Shown: positions 19,959-30,118, numbered from the stretch's first letter. The stretch is 64,000 bases of DNA from Ceratopteris richardii (GCA_020310875.1 MU260073.1:404501-468500), one strand, 5' to 3'. A program made the numbers and translations. Notes: a model not told the origin generated them from the sequence alone.

Positions 19959-21745
19959 TTCGGACTTGCATGCCTGGAAAAATCATCAATGAAAGTCACG
20001 AAGTAAAGGTAATTTCCAAAAGAGGGTGTCTGCATAGGACCACAGACATCACTATGTACAAGCTGCAATTTCTGCATAGCCCGAACTGAACCATCTTTTG
20101 GAAAGGAAGAACGCTGCATTTTGCCCAAAATACAGCCTTCACAAACATGTTTTCCAGGTGCCTCAAGTTTGGGCAAAGAGGACACCATTTCAAATTTCTG
20201 CAGGCGTAACAAACTAGCAAAATTCAGATGACCAAAGCGTGCATGCCAAAGCTTTGCATCTGACATAGCCTGAGAATCATGAACTGCACATGCCGAATCA
20301 TTCACAGATTTTTCATAGTCTATGAGCTTATACAGCCCACGACATAAAATGCCAGAAGCAATAATCACATCGCCATTTGAGAGATCATGGACTGTACACC
20401 TGTCATCAACGAATTTCACAACCAAGCCAATCTTGGCTAATGCAGAAACTGATAACAGGTTCTTTTTGATCCCTGGCACAAATAAAGCATCTGACAAAGT
20501 GAAAGAACTACCATCAGCAGTAGTCAGAATGATCTTACCAACTCCCATAACAGGATAAGAGGAGTTATTGGCGCATGTGACAGTATTCCTTGTAGGGGCA
20601 GGCTCGAGTGAAGAGAAGAAACTGCGCTGCGAGGTAATATGTTTGGTTGCCCCACTGTCAAAGTACCAAACATCTGAGTCTACTACAGACATGCACTGAT
20701 CATGAGAAGATGGGTCAAAACTGCAAACAGTAGTAAATGCCCATTCTTCTTCCTGCACAAGATTTGCAGACTCTGTTTTTGGTGTAGAGGCCTCTGCAAC
20801 AACCATTCCAGCCTCTTTCTTCTTTGCCTCTTTAGCAGCCAGTTTTGGACAGTTCTTTATAATATGATCATTTCCTTTACAGTACTTGCAGAATAATTTC
20901 TGCTTTTCTGATTTCTTCTCATCTTTATCCTGGTTCTTCGATTGTGCAGCATTTGCAGATTTCTGCTTACTAGTAGAAGAGCTCCATTTTCCTTTGCCCT
21001 TCTGACTAGCCAGGAAAGCTTGATCTGCAACACGCATAATGGACCTGTTCTGCCTGGACTGATCTTCCTGAAACAGAACAGAGACTAATTCCTCAAATGA
21101 CAAGGCATTCGGATTGCCTTTCATCATCAATCGAAGAGTAGAGGCAAAACTCTGATATGAATCAGGAAGGCCATTCAGAACGGTCTGCACAAGTGAGCTA
21201 TCTGGTATAACCTCATCAGCAGAAATCAATTGTTCCTTTAGGTCTTTGATCTTTGTAAGAAAACTGTCCATCGAATCACCTTCATTCATGTGCTCACTCT
21301 CCAACTGTTTTTGGAGGTAAGCAACACGAGCCTCATTCCTAGCCTGGTACAAAGTGGTAAGTGTATCCCAAGCATCCTTTGCTGTTCTGCAAGAGCGAAT
21401 GTGAGGAATAATGGCACGTTTGACAGACAAAGCTATCAATGCATGTGCCTGGGCATCTCTGCCATCCCAACGAATCTGCTCTGCAATAGGTGCAACAGAA
21501 ACAGCAGCACGAACAGGAATCTACGAAATATCATCTTCGACACCATCTTCATCAGCTCCAACACCTGTATTTGCAGTACCTGTCGTTACAGGTGTAGTAG
21601 GACGTCTTTCAACACCCTGCACAATGTTCCACAATCCTTTTGCAACCAGTACATGTCGCATCATATAAGCCCATAATGGGTAGTTGGTACCATCCAACTT
21701 ATCCTCAACAGCCAACATACGGAATACATCACTGCTTTCAGCCAT
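19823..21745 (-). CDS. A1 gag, protease and integrase N-terminus
   Basis: The minus-strand ATG at 21745 opens the gag (MAESSDVFRMLAVEDKLDGT...). One TAG at 21521-21523 interrupts it, then the same frame runs to 19823. Order: UBN2-type gag domain (EHMNEGDSMDSFLTKIKDL), zinc knuckle CKYCKGNDHIIKNC (20849-20890), protease WYFDSGATKHIT (Asp at 20657-20659), GAG-pre-integrase WHARFGHLNF with HHCC zinc site, and integrase start HSDVCGP...FIDDFSRHA. The frame then fails because about 22 bp present in both relatives (A2 and A3) is missing near 19975. Copia Gag-Pol is one polyprotein, cleaved by its own protease. Confidence 0.9.
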
Positions 21746-22086
21746 GGCCGGTGACTAAAATACCTTGATGCAGAAAATTGACTGTATCTCAAAAAGTTGA
21801 ACAGAACTGCCCAGATGAGTTCTGCTAGACCTGTAGCAGACTTCGAGACGCTTAAACTGGCGAACAGAAATTGGTATATACCTTTGGCACAAAAGGACGA
21901 AATAGCCTGCACAAGCACTGCGATAGTGCGTTCGGAGGCCGAAACGAGCTCAGATCGCGATTTCGGCACCACAGAGCGAAGATGTTTTGATCTCGAAAAC
22001 ACTCTGAGTATGCTCACCAAATTTTGTGCGAATCTGAGACTGCAAACGGAGGAGTGTCGACGGCGCCCTAGAAGAATCAACGACCT

Positions 22087-22098
22087 GCTCTGATACCA
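22087..22098 (-). other. A1 primer-binding site (initiator tRNA-Met)
   Basis: The minus strand reads TGGTATCAGAGC, two bases after the LTR end CCAACA. This is the standard copia PBS. Confidence 0.93.
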
Positions 22099-22100
22099 AT

Positions 22101-22310
22101 TGTTGGAGTTAGACGTCTGCGGAAGCACGCGAACAGCACAAGGAAGAGGAAGAAGCTTGGAGCACAACACACAAGACTGAATGTATTACTAGAGAATGTA
22201 CAAAGATAAGTAGCCCATTAGGGCAATAGGCGAAAACCTCCTAAAGAGGGAAAAAAGTGCCCCGGCGGTCCTAGAGTGTTCACACACATCACTACCTAAA
22301 TATATCAACA
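22101..22310 (-). repeat. A1 5' LTR, lacking the TATA segment
   Basis: TGTTGGAGTT at 22101 to ATATCAACA at 22310. Compared with the other LTR, 20 bp including the TATATAC core is missing between GGCAATAGGCG and AAAACCTCC. As this is the LTR that would drive transcription, the promoter is probably damaged (inference). Confidence 0.93.
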
Positions 22311-22450
22311 GATTTCACAAAATCGTGATTTTCTGTGGTTGCTCAACATCACGATTTTCATGATCCCTCAGAATCGCGATTTTCATAAGAACTCAGTATC
22401 GCGATTTTCTGACCTCCCAAAATCGCGATTTTCATACAAAATTGTGATTT
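22311..22450 (+). repeat. 25-bp-period leader array, right part
   Basis: Continuation of the array: cores at 22322 (ATCGTGAT), 22348 (ATCACGAT), 22373, 22398 and 22422 (exact ATCGCGAT) and 22441 (variant), spaced 26, 25, 25, 24 and 19 bp. It lies between PBS and gag of element B, where retroelement RNAs carry packaging and dimer signals. Confidence 0.85.
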
Positions 22451-22607
22451 TTCCATAAGTGCATGTTTCCCTGTTTTGACCCCTAAGAGCCTGTTTTGAG
22501 ATAGACTAATTTGAAGTTGACCCTCTAGTGAGACTAGGAACCCAAGGGGGACTCCAAAGAATTTTGAACCATATCAAGGGGAAATTTTGGACTCTTAACC
22601 AAAGCTT

Positions 22608-23273
22608 ATGAACCTGAGATCTGGTAGACACCTAGGCAAGGATAAACAAAACATTACATCTTTTGAGGCTACTGTCAACCATACAGCTAAGTCTTGGGCA
22701 CAACAACTAAGTGGTCATCCTTACGTACTAAGTTCAAATACAAGTGACTCAGAAATATCTTTTAGCATGGGAAAACCTGTAGGTAACTCAGGCACTGCCT
22801 ATGTACAAACACCAAACGGCCCCTATAAGACACAGTTGGAATATATTCGAACCAACTGATTAGGTGCTGGCATCTATAAGGACGGCCTAAGGCGATCAGT
22901 GGTCCAACTCAAAAATCCAGATCAACCCTTTGGACTTGAACACCCAATAGTGAAGTTCGAAGAGGGTTCATACATTGATAAGGAAGGAACCATGTATGTG
23001 GTCACCAACCAACTAGATAGGACCGATGAGTTTGGAAATATCATCTCTAAGAATCAGATAGGAGACCTAGAACAAGGAAATGTAGGAAAAGGACCCCAGA
23101 CTCCTAGAGGTAAGTCAGTTTTGACCCTTAAGCCAGATCAACCTAGCCAATTGGGCATAGTCATCATCTACGAGTTCAAGGATCTAGAGACACCAGGCAA
23201 AGTTGTCTACCTGGATAACACATCAAAGAAAATGTTCTTGGTAACAGAACATGATAGACATGCATATACTTAG
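22608..23273 (+). CDS. Element B gag, N-terminal part
   Basis: ATG at 22608 (MNLRSGRHLG) opens a frame with a single TGA at 22857-22859, then open to TAG at 23271-23273. The sequence is polar and not distinctive. It precedes the recognisable gag domain by about 110 bp, and a frame shift lies between. Its place after PBS and leader array makes it the true start of Gag. MNLRSGR-type starts are common in plant gypsy Gag proteins (general knowledge). Confidence 0.7.
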
Positions 23274-23386
23274 AAGACTGAATTGATTTTTCCTCCGCCA
23301 AGATCCAATGTTTTCCATGGCCTCCAAGGAGTAGGATCATCCGAGAAAGAACTAGAGAGAGACCTGAGGTAAGTTTTGCACACACT

Positions 23387-25174
23387 GTGGGTAGAAATAG
23401 ATCAGGATTTGAAAATGAAAGACCTGAAAGAGAGAGACATCAAGCACATAGGCAACAAAGAGATGAACATGATTTTCCATTGCTTAGACCCCGAGAGCAA
23501 CCAAGAACCCTTAGACCCACTCAAGTGATCAAGGCAATGAAGAATTATTTTGACGGGACAGGAGATCCTTATGATCATGTGGCCAAGTTCAAACAAGTGT
23601 TAAGAGTTGAACAGGTTGAGGATTTGTTCACCCAGTACGAGGCATTTGGTTTGACTGTTAAGGGTAGTGCCTTAGCTTGGTTTCAACCATTGAGTAGTCG
23701 CAACTATCACGATATAGGTCAACTGCTAGACGAATTCATTGTAGAATTTTCCAAGAGTGGTATCAGGCATAACACATCATCTGTGATCCATAGCTTCAAG
23801 CAGACACCCCAAGAAACAGTGCAACTAGCAGGAAGAAGATTCAGACAGTACCTAGAAAGATGCCCTGCTCTAGAGTTACCCACACCTCCCAAACAAGAGG
23901 CCTTGTTCTTAGATGGCTTACTGAGCACCAAGTTAAGATCATATGTGTACTTGAAAGAGCCTAGATCCATAGAAGAGTGTGTGCGAATGTGCATAGATAT
24001 AGAAGAAAACTTGGGTGAGGAGTTAGGACTATCCAAACTCTATAAGGATTCTGATAGTTCTACTAATCATACTTCAAGAGTCTCCACGAAAATAGATGAG
24101 ATATCTGAGCAAGTTGCCAAGAAGCTAGGAGTCCAAAATAGACAAACACAAAGAGTCACCTCATTGAATCAATGTTATACCTGTGGAGGAGACCACATGG
24201 CTAATGTTTGCCCAATGTTGGCTCAACATCAAAGAAACCCTAATGCTCCATATTGCACTGTTGAGAGGAAATACACAAACCACACGGCTCAAGATTGTCC
24301 CTACAACAGGTAGGCTGTGAGACAGAATTATCAGCAACCTTACCCACAGGGTAGGTATCAGAACCAACACCAACAACCATACTATAGACCACAACAGCAA
24401 TATCAGGCACCATATAGGCCACAACCAATCCTAGGAAACCAACCACCAGCTCCTGCAAATGTGATCCCAGTTAAGTATGCAATAGCAGAAGAGAATCCTA
24501 ATAGAGCATTGGTGCCAGTGACCCCTCTGGTCTCAAAGAATGAACATCATGTCCAAAGTTCTGACTACTCTTATGAAGATAGTCCACATGCTTATTATAT
24601 AGAGTCATTTGAGCATAGTGAGAGTTACTCGTATCAATATGAGGCACCACCTATGGAACAAAATTGGGAGCCAGAATACTCCAATGTCATGTACACAAAT
24701 CCTAACCCTAAGCCCCAATTGAGACAAGTAAGACCACAAGCCGCTAGAGGACCATGTTTTAGATGCCAAGGTGATCATTTCATTCGTGAATGTCCCCACC
24801 CATCATCTCCGAGTCAAGGATAGGCTATCACAATACAAGCTTTTTGTCCTGAGTGTGGCAAAGACCATCTCCCCAGAGATTGTCCAAGAAACCCCTCTAG
24901 TGCACCCAAGGTTACACCCATTAATGTGGTAGGCTTAGTGGTGGATTCAAGTGCTATTAGCAGTAATGTCGCTCCTATACACGCAGTCACTAGAGCACAA
25001 GCCTTAAAACAGGATAAGCCAGCTGAACAATCAGAGTTAAGTGAATCAGGAGAGCCAAATAAGAGAAAAACAAGAACATGGAAAGATACCAGAGAGAAGG
25101 CCAATCGCAAGTGGAATAAAAAGTTATCGAAACTCGAAGAAAGCCTGAAAGAAGTGAAAACAAAAAATAGATGA
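23387..25174 (+). CDS. Element B gag: capsid and zinc knuckles, two in-frame TAGs
   Basis: One frame with TAGs at 24311-24313 and 24821-24823. The retrotransposon gag domain is clear: IKAMKNYFDGTGDPYDHVA, LTVKGSALAWFQPL, FIVEFSKSGIRHN, FRQYLERCP and LFLDGLLSTKLRSYV (23520-23960). Three zinc knuckles follow: CYTCGGDHMANVC (24173-24211), CFRCQGDHFIREC (24755-24793) and CPECGKDHLPRDC (24845-24883). All have CX2CX3HX4C, one residue shorter than the normal CX2CX4HX4C. A Gln/Tyr/Pro-rich stretch lies between the first two. The frame ends at TGA 25172-25174 after an A run that looks one base short; a coiled, charged tail continues in the next frame to about 25460. Confidence 0.85.
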
Positions 25175-25468
25175 CATTGCTTCTCAAAGCCCCTCGCATA
25201 CTGAAACTCCATCTACTCCACCTTATTCCACCCCACCACCCATTGTAAATAGGCCGCAAACAGGGTCTATTCTTGCAGATCCAACCCCAGAAGGCTTGGA
25301 CATGATGTTCAAGGCCTACCAGGCTCGTCTTCAAGAAGGGCCAACAACTGCAAACCTAGACAAGAGTTACCCTAGAGCAGATTTAGAGATTGAACAGATG
25401 AAAAAGTGCATGAAAATGGTAGAACAAGCTCAAGCTATTCTCGAGACTAGTCCAAGAAGAATGGAAAA

Positions 25469-26350
25469 TTGCGAGTATGTATTAACCTCAAAAAAGTTAA
25501 TGCCGCTACGATCAGAGATAGTTATCCACTTCCAATCACTGAACATTTACTGGAGCGTGTTGCAGGCAAGGAAGTTTATAGCTTCCTTGATGGATTTTCA
25601 AGTTACAACCAAGTAGCCATTGCCCCAGAAGATCAACACAAAACAGGGTTTGCCACGGAGTGGGGAATCTTTGCATTTCGAGTGATGCCATTTGGGCTCA
25701 CAAATGCACCTGCAACATTCCAAAGGCTCATGTGTCATGTCTTCAAAGAGTTCTTGCAAAAGAGCTTAGAAGTATATGTGGATGATTTATGTGCCCATTC
25801 CCAAGAAAGAAGATATCACATCCCTGAGCTCAGAAAAATCTTCAACAAGTGTAGAGAATATCGAGTGTGTCTGAACCCAAAAAAGTGTGTGTTCATGGTG
25901 CGTCAAGGTAAAATCTTAGGTCATATTGTTTCTAAGAACGGAATCTCAACAGACGAGGACAAAGTAAGAGCCATAGCAGAGTTGCCAAGGCCAAGGAACA
26001 TTAAAGAGGTACAAGCTTTTATGGGCCATTGTGGATATTACCGTAGGTTTATCCACATGTATGCAATCATAGCTAAACCTCTTTATGGGTTGTTGATAAA
26101 TTTTGAGTGGAACGACAAATGCGAGAACTCCTTCCAGGAGCTAAAAAGATGTTTGTGCACAGCACCAATACTGACCACTCCGGATTGGAATAAACCATTC
26201 CATGTCCATGTGGATGCATCCAATCATGCCATAGGATGTGTGCTAGCACAATCCATGGGCGAAGGGAATTTAGATTTGCCCATAGCATATGCTAGTAGAC
26301 AACTAATTGAGCTAAAAGAAATTATACCACAACCGAGCGAGAAGGCTTAG
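25469..26350 (+). CDS. Element B reverse transcriptase and RNase H start
   Basis: Starts abruptly at LRVCINLKKVNAATIRDSYP, so the RT fingers and the whole protease are missing. Then SFLDGFSSYNQV, FGLTNAPATFQR, the YVDD box at 25775-25786, LGHIVSKNGI, the connection (KEVQAFMGHCGYYRRF) and RNase H FHVHVDASNHAIGCVLAQ. A one-base shift near 26320 moves the rest of RNase H to the next frame, giving an early TAG at 26348. The upstream gag tail joins directly, which indicates an internal deletion at about 25455-25470. Confidence 0.88.
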   Translation: MRVCINLKKVNAATIRDSYPLPITEHLLERVAGKEVYSFLDGFSSYNQVAIAPEDQHKTGFATEWGIFAFRVMPFGLTNAPATFQRLMCHVFKEFLQKSLEVYVDDLCAHSQERRYHIPELRKIFNKCREYRVCLNPKKCVFMVRQGKILGHIVSKNGISTDEDKVRAIAELPRPRNIKEVQAFMGHCGYYRRFIHMYAIIAKPLYGLLINFEWNDKCENSFQELKRCLCTAPILTTPDWNKPFHVHVDASNHAIGCVLAQSMGEGNLDLPIAYASRQLIELKEIIPQPSEKA

Positions 26351-26352
26351 GC

Positions 26353-26913
26353 ATGGTATATGCTGTGAAGAAGTTTAGACACTATTTATTGGCCAACAAG
26401 TTTAAGTTTTTCAGTGATCATCAAGCTTTGTTATATTTGGTCAATAAACCTTGCAATACAAATCACTTAGTAAGATGGTTCCTCTTACTAATGGAATATG
26501 ACTTTGAAGTTGTTGTCAGGAAAGGTAAAACCCACCTCCGGGCAGATCACCTTTCTTGCATTACTTTAGGAGAGTCACCTCAAGGAGTGTCTGATGAACT
26601 ACCTGACACTTATCTGTTCAATTTAGAAGTGGTTCCTAAATGGGCAAATAAGTTGGTACCTGTCCTAACCTTCGGGCCTGCAAATAAGAATGTGAAAACA
26701 TCACAAGAAGAAATTGTAAAATCACAAAAATATCACATATTGGCAGGAAGCATGTACAAACAAGATACAAAGGGTGTATTAGCTTGTTGTGTTGAGGACG
26801 ATGAACATAGTAGTTGGTTGCAACAAGCCCATGAAGGATTTCTAGGAAATCACTACTCTAAACAACGAACATTGCAAAATCTAAAACGCTTAGGAGTGTA
26901 TTGGCCTAGCTAA
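26353..26913 (+). CDS. Element B RNase H end and integrase zinc domain, truncated
   Basis: MVYAVKKFRHYLLANKFKFF and SDHQALLYLV continue RNase H. The linker leads to the integrase N-terminal domain (HEGFLGNHYSKQRTLQNLK) and stops at LGVYWPS, before the CxxC ligands and the DDE core. The stop at 26911 coincides with the start of the copia D2 LTR, so the element was cut by that insertion or by a later rearrangement. Confidence 0.85.
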   Translation: MVYAVKKFRHYLLANKFKFFSDHQALLYLVNKPCNTNHLVRWFLLLMEYDFEVVVRKGKTHLRADHLSCITLGESPQGVSDELPDTYLFNLEVVPKWANKLVPVLTFGPANKNVKTSQEEIVKSQKYHILAGSMYKQDTKGVLACCVEDDEHSSWLQQAHEGFLGNHYSKQRTLQNLKRLGVYWPS

Positions 26914-27992
26914 AAGAAACTTGGAGAAGCTTGTCGAGGGTAGAAAAGTGCGTTTCGAAGCGACGAAGTTTGATCAAGCCAACCGGCACAAGACCAGCCC
27001 TTGAGCTTTTGGAGACTCAAATAGACCTTATAGGCATGCTATAAGTGCAAAGAAACACACTATGTACCTTGGAGCATCAAGGAGAATGAGTCAATACAAA
27101 ACAGATAGGTTCGCGGGTCGACTAGCTCAAAAAACTTACTATCTATGGAAGAGACAATGAACTTCAAATGCCCATAGCGACCAGTGTGATTACAATTAGA
27201 AAGAATCCTTTTATGGGAGTGATACACATAGGGTTGAGTGTATGGAATGCACAAAAGTATAAGGAATAAGCAAAATATGCTATAGGAATGAATGCGACAT
27301 TCACCGGTGGTACTTCCTATTTTTCAGGAATACGTAGAGATTGACCCCGAGGCAGAAAAACTGAGATTTATCCAAATCTGCTGAATCAAATGCTTTGAAA
27401 ATTTACAGGCATAAATTAGACACTAATACCTTTTCAATGAGTCCTCTTGCACTCAATTTGGAGCTCTGAGGAGAGAGCAGCAGCCTCTGCAAGATTACTG
27501 TTGGCGAAGAAGATGATGCAGAAAATTGAAGGAGCAAGACAATGATGGTCACAAGTGTATGTATATTGCTTCCATGTATTTTACAAGTGATTCCAAGTCT
27601 TTATATAGACTCTAGGAGTGTTCCACGAGTTTTACAAGTTGAATTTGAATTCAAATGAAGGTGGGAATGGTTGTTGGAGGGAATCAATTCACTTTCCTAC
27701 AATCTAGGAAAAGTGAAGATCTTGATTGATCTACTTTTAGGTGTCTTGATTTGCTTGATTGAATGCAACTTCAACCACCACAAATTCGTGGGATTTGGGC
27801 TCTATCTTTCTACTTTTACATGTGTAAAACTCAAGGCTTTTACAATGGTAAATGAGCCATCAAAATATTCTCGAAAAAATACAATAAATGAGCATATGAA
27901 AAAGAACTCTCCAATGGATATTCTTTCGACGCGATAGCCTTCGATGTAGATCAAATCCACCTCAAGCATAGTGTAAGCTTGATGTTCCAATA
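26912..27992 (-). repeat. D2 3' LTR
   Basis: About 1.08 kb, related along its length to 55768-56530 and 59536-60808. The minus strand holds a TCTATATAAAG TATA box near 27597-27607. The left end is placed where element B homology stops; the right end is next to GGAGGGGGAGC, the polypurine tract (27993-28003, minus). Terminal TG has become TA on the right. Confidence 0.75.
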
Positions 27993-28024
27993 GCTCCCCC
28001 TCCAGCTAAAGTATGCTTGAGTCT

Positions 28025-28300
28025 TCATTCTCTGATAGGTTGAATACCTACCATAGCTTTGAATCTACAAAGCTTTATTCCATCAAGTGCCTTCGTCATC
28101 ATATCTGCTACTTGCTTTTCAGTTGGAACAAAAGAAATGTCAATCTCCTTTGCCATGAGCTTCTCCCTGATGAAGTGGTAATGGACTTCTATGTGCTTGG
28201 TTCTCGCATGGAAAATAGGATTTGCCGCTAGACGCATGGAACTTACATTATCTCCAAATATGTGAGGTTTCGAACTCCCAAGTCCCAAATATGTATACAA
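28025..28300 (-). CDS. D2 RNase H C-terminus
   Basis: GDNVSSMRLAANPIFHART, KHIEVHYHFIREKLMAKEID and VADMMTKALDG are the last copia RNase H blocks, ending at a stop just before the polypurine tract. It is one frame away from the RT-RNase H entry; the shift lies near 28300. Confidence 0.82.
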   Translation of the reverse strand: MYTYLGLGSSKPHIFGDNVSSMRLAANPIFHARTKHIEVHYHFIREKLMAKEIDISFVPTEKQVADMMTKALDGIKLCRFKAMVGIQPIRE

Positions 28301-29687
28301 TGCACCATATTGCCTCTTGAGTTGCTATGGTCAAGCCTCTGTACTCTGCTTCAGTTGAAGATAAAGCAACTGTTGGTTGCTTCTTGGAACTCCATGACAC
28401 TAGCTTTGAACCTGCAAATGCCAAGTAACCAGATGTACTTTTTCTATCATCCTTAGCTCCTGCCCAATCTGCATCTGAGTAGATTTTGATATCCAAATCT
28501 GAAGAGTAAGGATAGAATATACCTTCGTTGATTGTACCTTTGAGATACTTAAGTACTCTCTTAGCCGCATCCATGTGTGGTCTTCTTGGTGAGTGCATGA
28601 ACTGACTAAGCACTCCCACACTATATGAGATGTCTGCCCTTGTGTGAGTAGCATATATCAAGCTACCTACCAAGCTTTGATACTCTTTAATGTCTTCAAT
28701 TTTCTCACCTTTATAAACACTTAGTTTATGATTCATCTCCAAAGGTGTACCTGCAGGTTTAGTGTTCTCCATTTTGAACTTGAGAAGAAGATCCTGAATG
28801 TATCTTCTTTGAGTCAAATACATTCCTTCATCTGTGTATATCACTTGCATACCTAGGAAATATGTGAGCTCACCTAGGTCACTCATTTTGAACTCCTCTT
28901 GCATGTGTCTCTTGATCCTTTGAATGCCATTTAGATCATCACCTGTCACAATAATATCATCTACATATACACATAGATAGATAACCTCATTCTGATCCCT
29001 TTTGATGAATAGAGAAGGATCTGAGCTGCTAGCTTCGAACCCTTGATCTTGAAGATATGTAACCAACCTGTAATTCCAAGCTCTTGGAGCTTGTTTCAAT
29101 CCATACAATGCTTTCTTAAGTCTGCAAACATAAGATGGATGATTAGGGTCTTCAAAACCTAGTGGTTGTGACATGTATACCTCTTCACTTATCCAACCAT
29201 TTAAGAATGCATTTTTCACATCAAGTTGGAGGAGTCTCCGATTCCTTGCAGCAGCTACACTTATCAATGTCCTGATTGTAGTCATCTTTGTAACTGGTGA
29301 GAATGTTTCCTCATAGTCTATACCATGAGTTTGTGAGCATCCTTTAGCAACTAATCTTGCCTTGTACCTACAAACTGATCCATCTGAATTTCTTTTAACT
29401 TTATATACCCATCTGCAACCAATTACCTTTTGATTCGGCGACATTGGAACCAAATCCCCAGTGTCCATTTCCTTCAATGCATGTATCTCTTCGTTCATGG
29501 CCTTTTCCCAATTAGGGTGTCCCTTTGCCTCTTCATAGGTTGAGGGTTCCTCTGAAATAGAGTCTTTTGCCAAGTAGATTGAATGCTTTGTAACAAATGT
29601 GGAATCATATCCATACCTTTCTGGTTGTTTCTTCTCTCTTGCTGATCTTCTAGGTGCTTGTTTGGAGCATTCTCCAACCTCTTGCAT
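28248..29687 (-). CDS. D2 reverse transcriptase and RNase H
   Basis: 479 codons without a stop. RT blocks: GCRWVYKVKRNSDGS, GIDYEETFSPV, LLQLDVKNAFLNG, VCRLKKALYGLKQAPRAW and the YVDD box at 28956-28967. RNase H: IKIYSDADWAG, STSGYLAF, SWSSKKQPTVALSSTEAEY. The last residues (after EAIWCI) are out of frame, so the true end is in the preceding entry. The start is inside the integrase-RT linker; no true start codon is expected in a polyprotein. Confidence 0.9.
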   Translation of the reverse strand: MQEVGECSKQAPRRSAREKKQPERYGYDSTFVTKHSIYLAKDSISEEPSTYEEAKGHPNWEKAMNEEIHALKEMDTGDLVPMSPNQKVIGCRWVYKVKRNSDGSVCRYKARLVAKGCSQTHGIDYEETFSPVTKMTTIRTLISVAAARNRRLLQLDVKNAFLNGWISEEVYMSQPLGFEDPNHPSYVCRLKKALYGLKQAPRAWNYRLVTYLQDQGFEASSSDPSLFIKRDQNEVIYLCVYVDDIIVTGDDLNGIQRIKRHMQEEFKMSDLGELTYFLGMQVIYTDEGMYLTQRRYIQDLLLKFKMENTKPAGTPLEMNHKLSVYKGEKIEDIKEYQSLVGSLIYATHTRADISYSVGVLSQFMHSPRRPHMDAAKRVLKYLKGTINEGIFYPYSSDLDIKIYSDADWAGAKDDRKSTSGYLAFAGSKLVSWSSKKQPTVALSSTEAEYRGLTIATQEAIWCIVYIFGTWEFETSHIWR

Positions 29688-29689
29688 CT

Positions 29690-30118
29690 TTGCTTTGCCT
29701 CTTGACTTCCATAGCTTGTAATCCCTTTCTCTTTCATCTTGGTCATCGTTTGTATCACTTCTTGGATCCTAGACCTATGTATCATGCTTGCTTCCTAATT
29801 GATGAGAGTCAGAATCAAGATCATATGGTAGTGTTACCTTTTGTTTATCTTCATCATACCAAGACCTGTGTTCTTCAAACACAACATCTCTACTTGTAGT
29901 GAATTGCTTGGTTGAAGGATTGAAGAACCTGTAACCCATCTGAGTTGAATCATATCCAATAAACACCCCTTTGTTGCCCTTTCATATAGCTTACCTCTTA
30001 TTTGTGATGGTACATGAACATAAGCTAAACAACCAAAAACCTTGCAATGTCCAAGACTAGGTTTTCTTCCATGCCATGCTTCATAAGGAGTCATACCTTG
30101 AAGTGATTTGGATGGTAG
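29690..30118 (-). pseudogene. D2 integrase C-terminal region, broken
   Basis: Pieces in several frames: MTPYEAWHGRKPSLGHCKVF, GCLAYVHVPSQIRGKL and GYDSTQMGYRFFNPST, with VVFEEHRSW and a DSD-rich linker towards 29775. These are the usual copia integrase tail blocks. At least two shifts separate them from the integrase core upstream and the RT downstream. Confidence 0.78.

Larger units (their letters stand above)
17196..22310 (-). mobile_element. Ty1/copia element A1, nested, full length with both LTRs
   Basis: A 5115-bp insertion flanked by the perfect 5-bp TSD GATTT (17191-17195 and 22311-22315). LTRs are 230 bp (left, the 3' LTR in element sense) and 210 bp (right, 5' LTR), alike except for one 20-bp deletion and about one substitution, so the insertion is young. 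PBS to initiator tRNA-Met and a polypurine tract are present. Gag, protease, integrase, RT and RNase H follow in copia order, but with two in-frame TAGs and at least two frameshifts, so it is not autonomous as it stands. Confidence 0.95.
16398..26913 (+). mobile_element. Ty3/gypsy element B, interrupted by copia A1 and 3'-truncated
   Basis: 5' LTR (16398-17007), tRNA-Asp PBS (17013-17030), leader with a 25-bp array, copia A1 inserted in the leader, gag (22608-25460), RT-RNase H (25469-26350) and RNase H-integrase start (26353-26913). The integrase stops after the zinc-domain motif GVYWP, where the D2 LTR begins; no 3' LTR of B follows. Protease and the N-terminal part of RT are absent between gag and RT. 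Without A1 the element portion would be about 5.4 kb. Confidence 0.85.

Noticed and set aside
21290-21676. Plus-strand frames of 128 and 85 codons
   Set aside because: Antisense to the A1 gag; the minus-strand reading carries the family motifs.
25157-25174. Programmed frameshift site at the A run ending gag of element B
   Set aside because: A -1 slip meets an immediate TAG; the downstream frame is +1. A lost A in the homopolymer is simpler.
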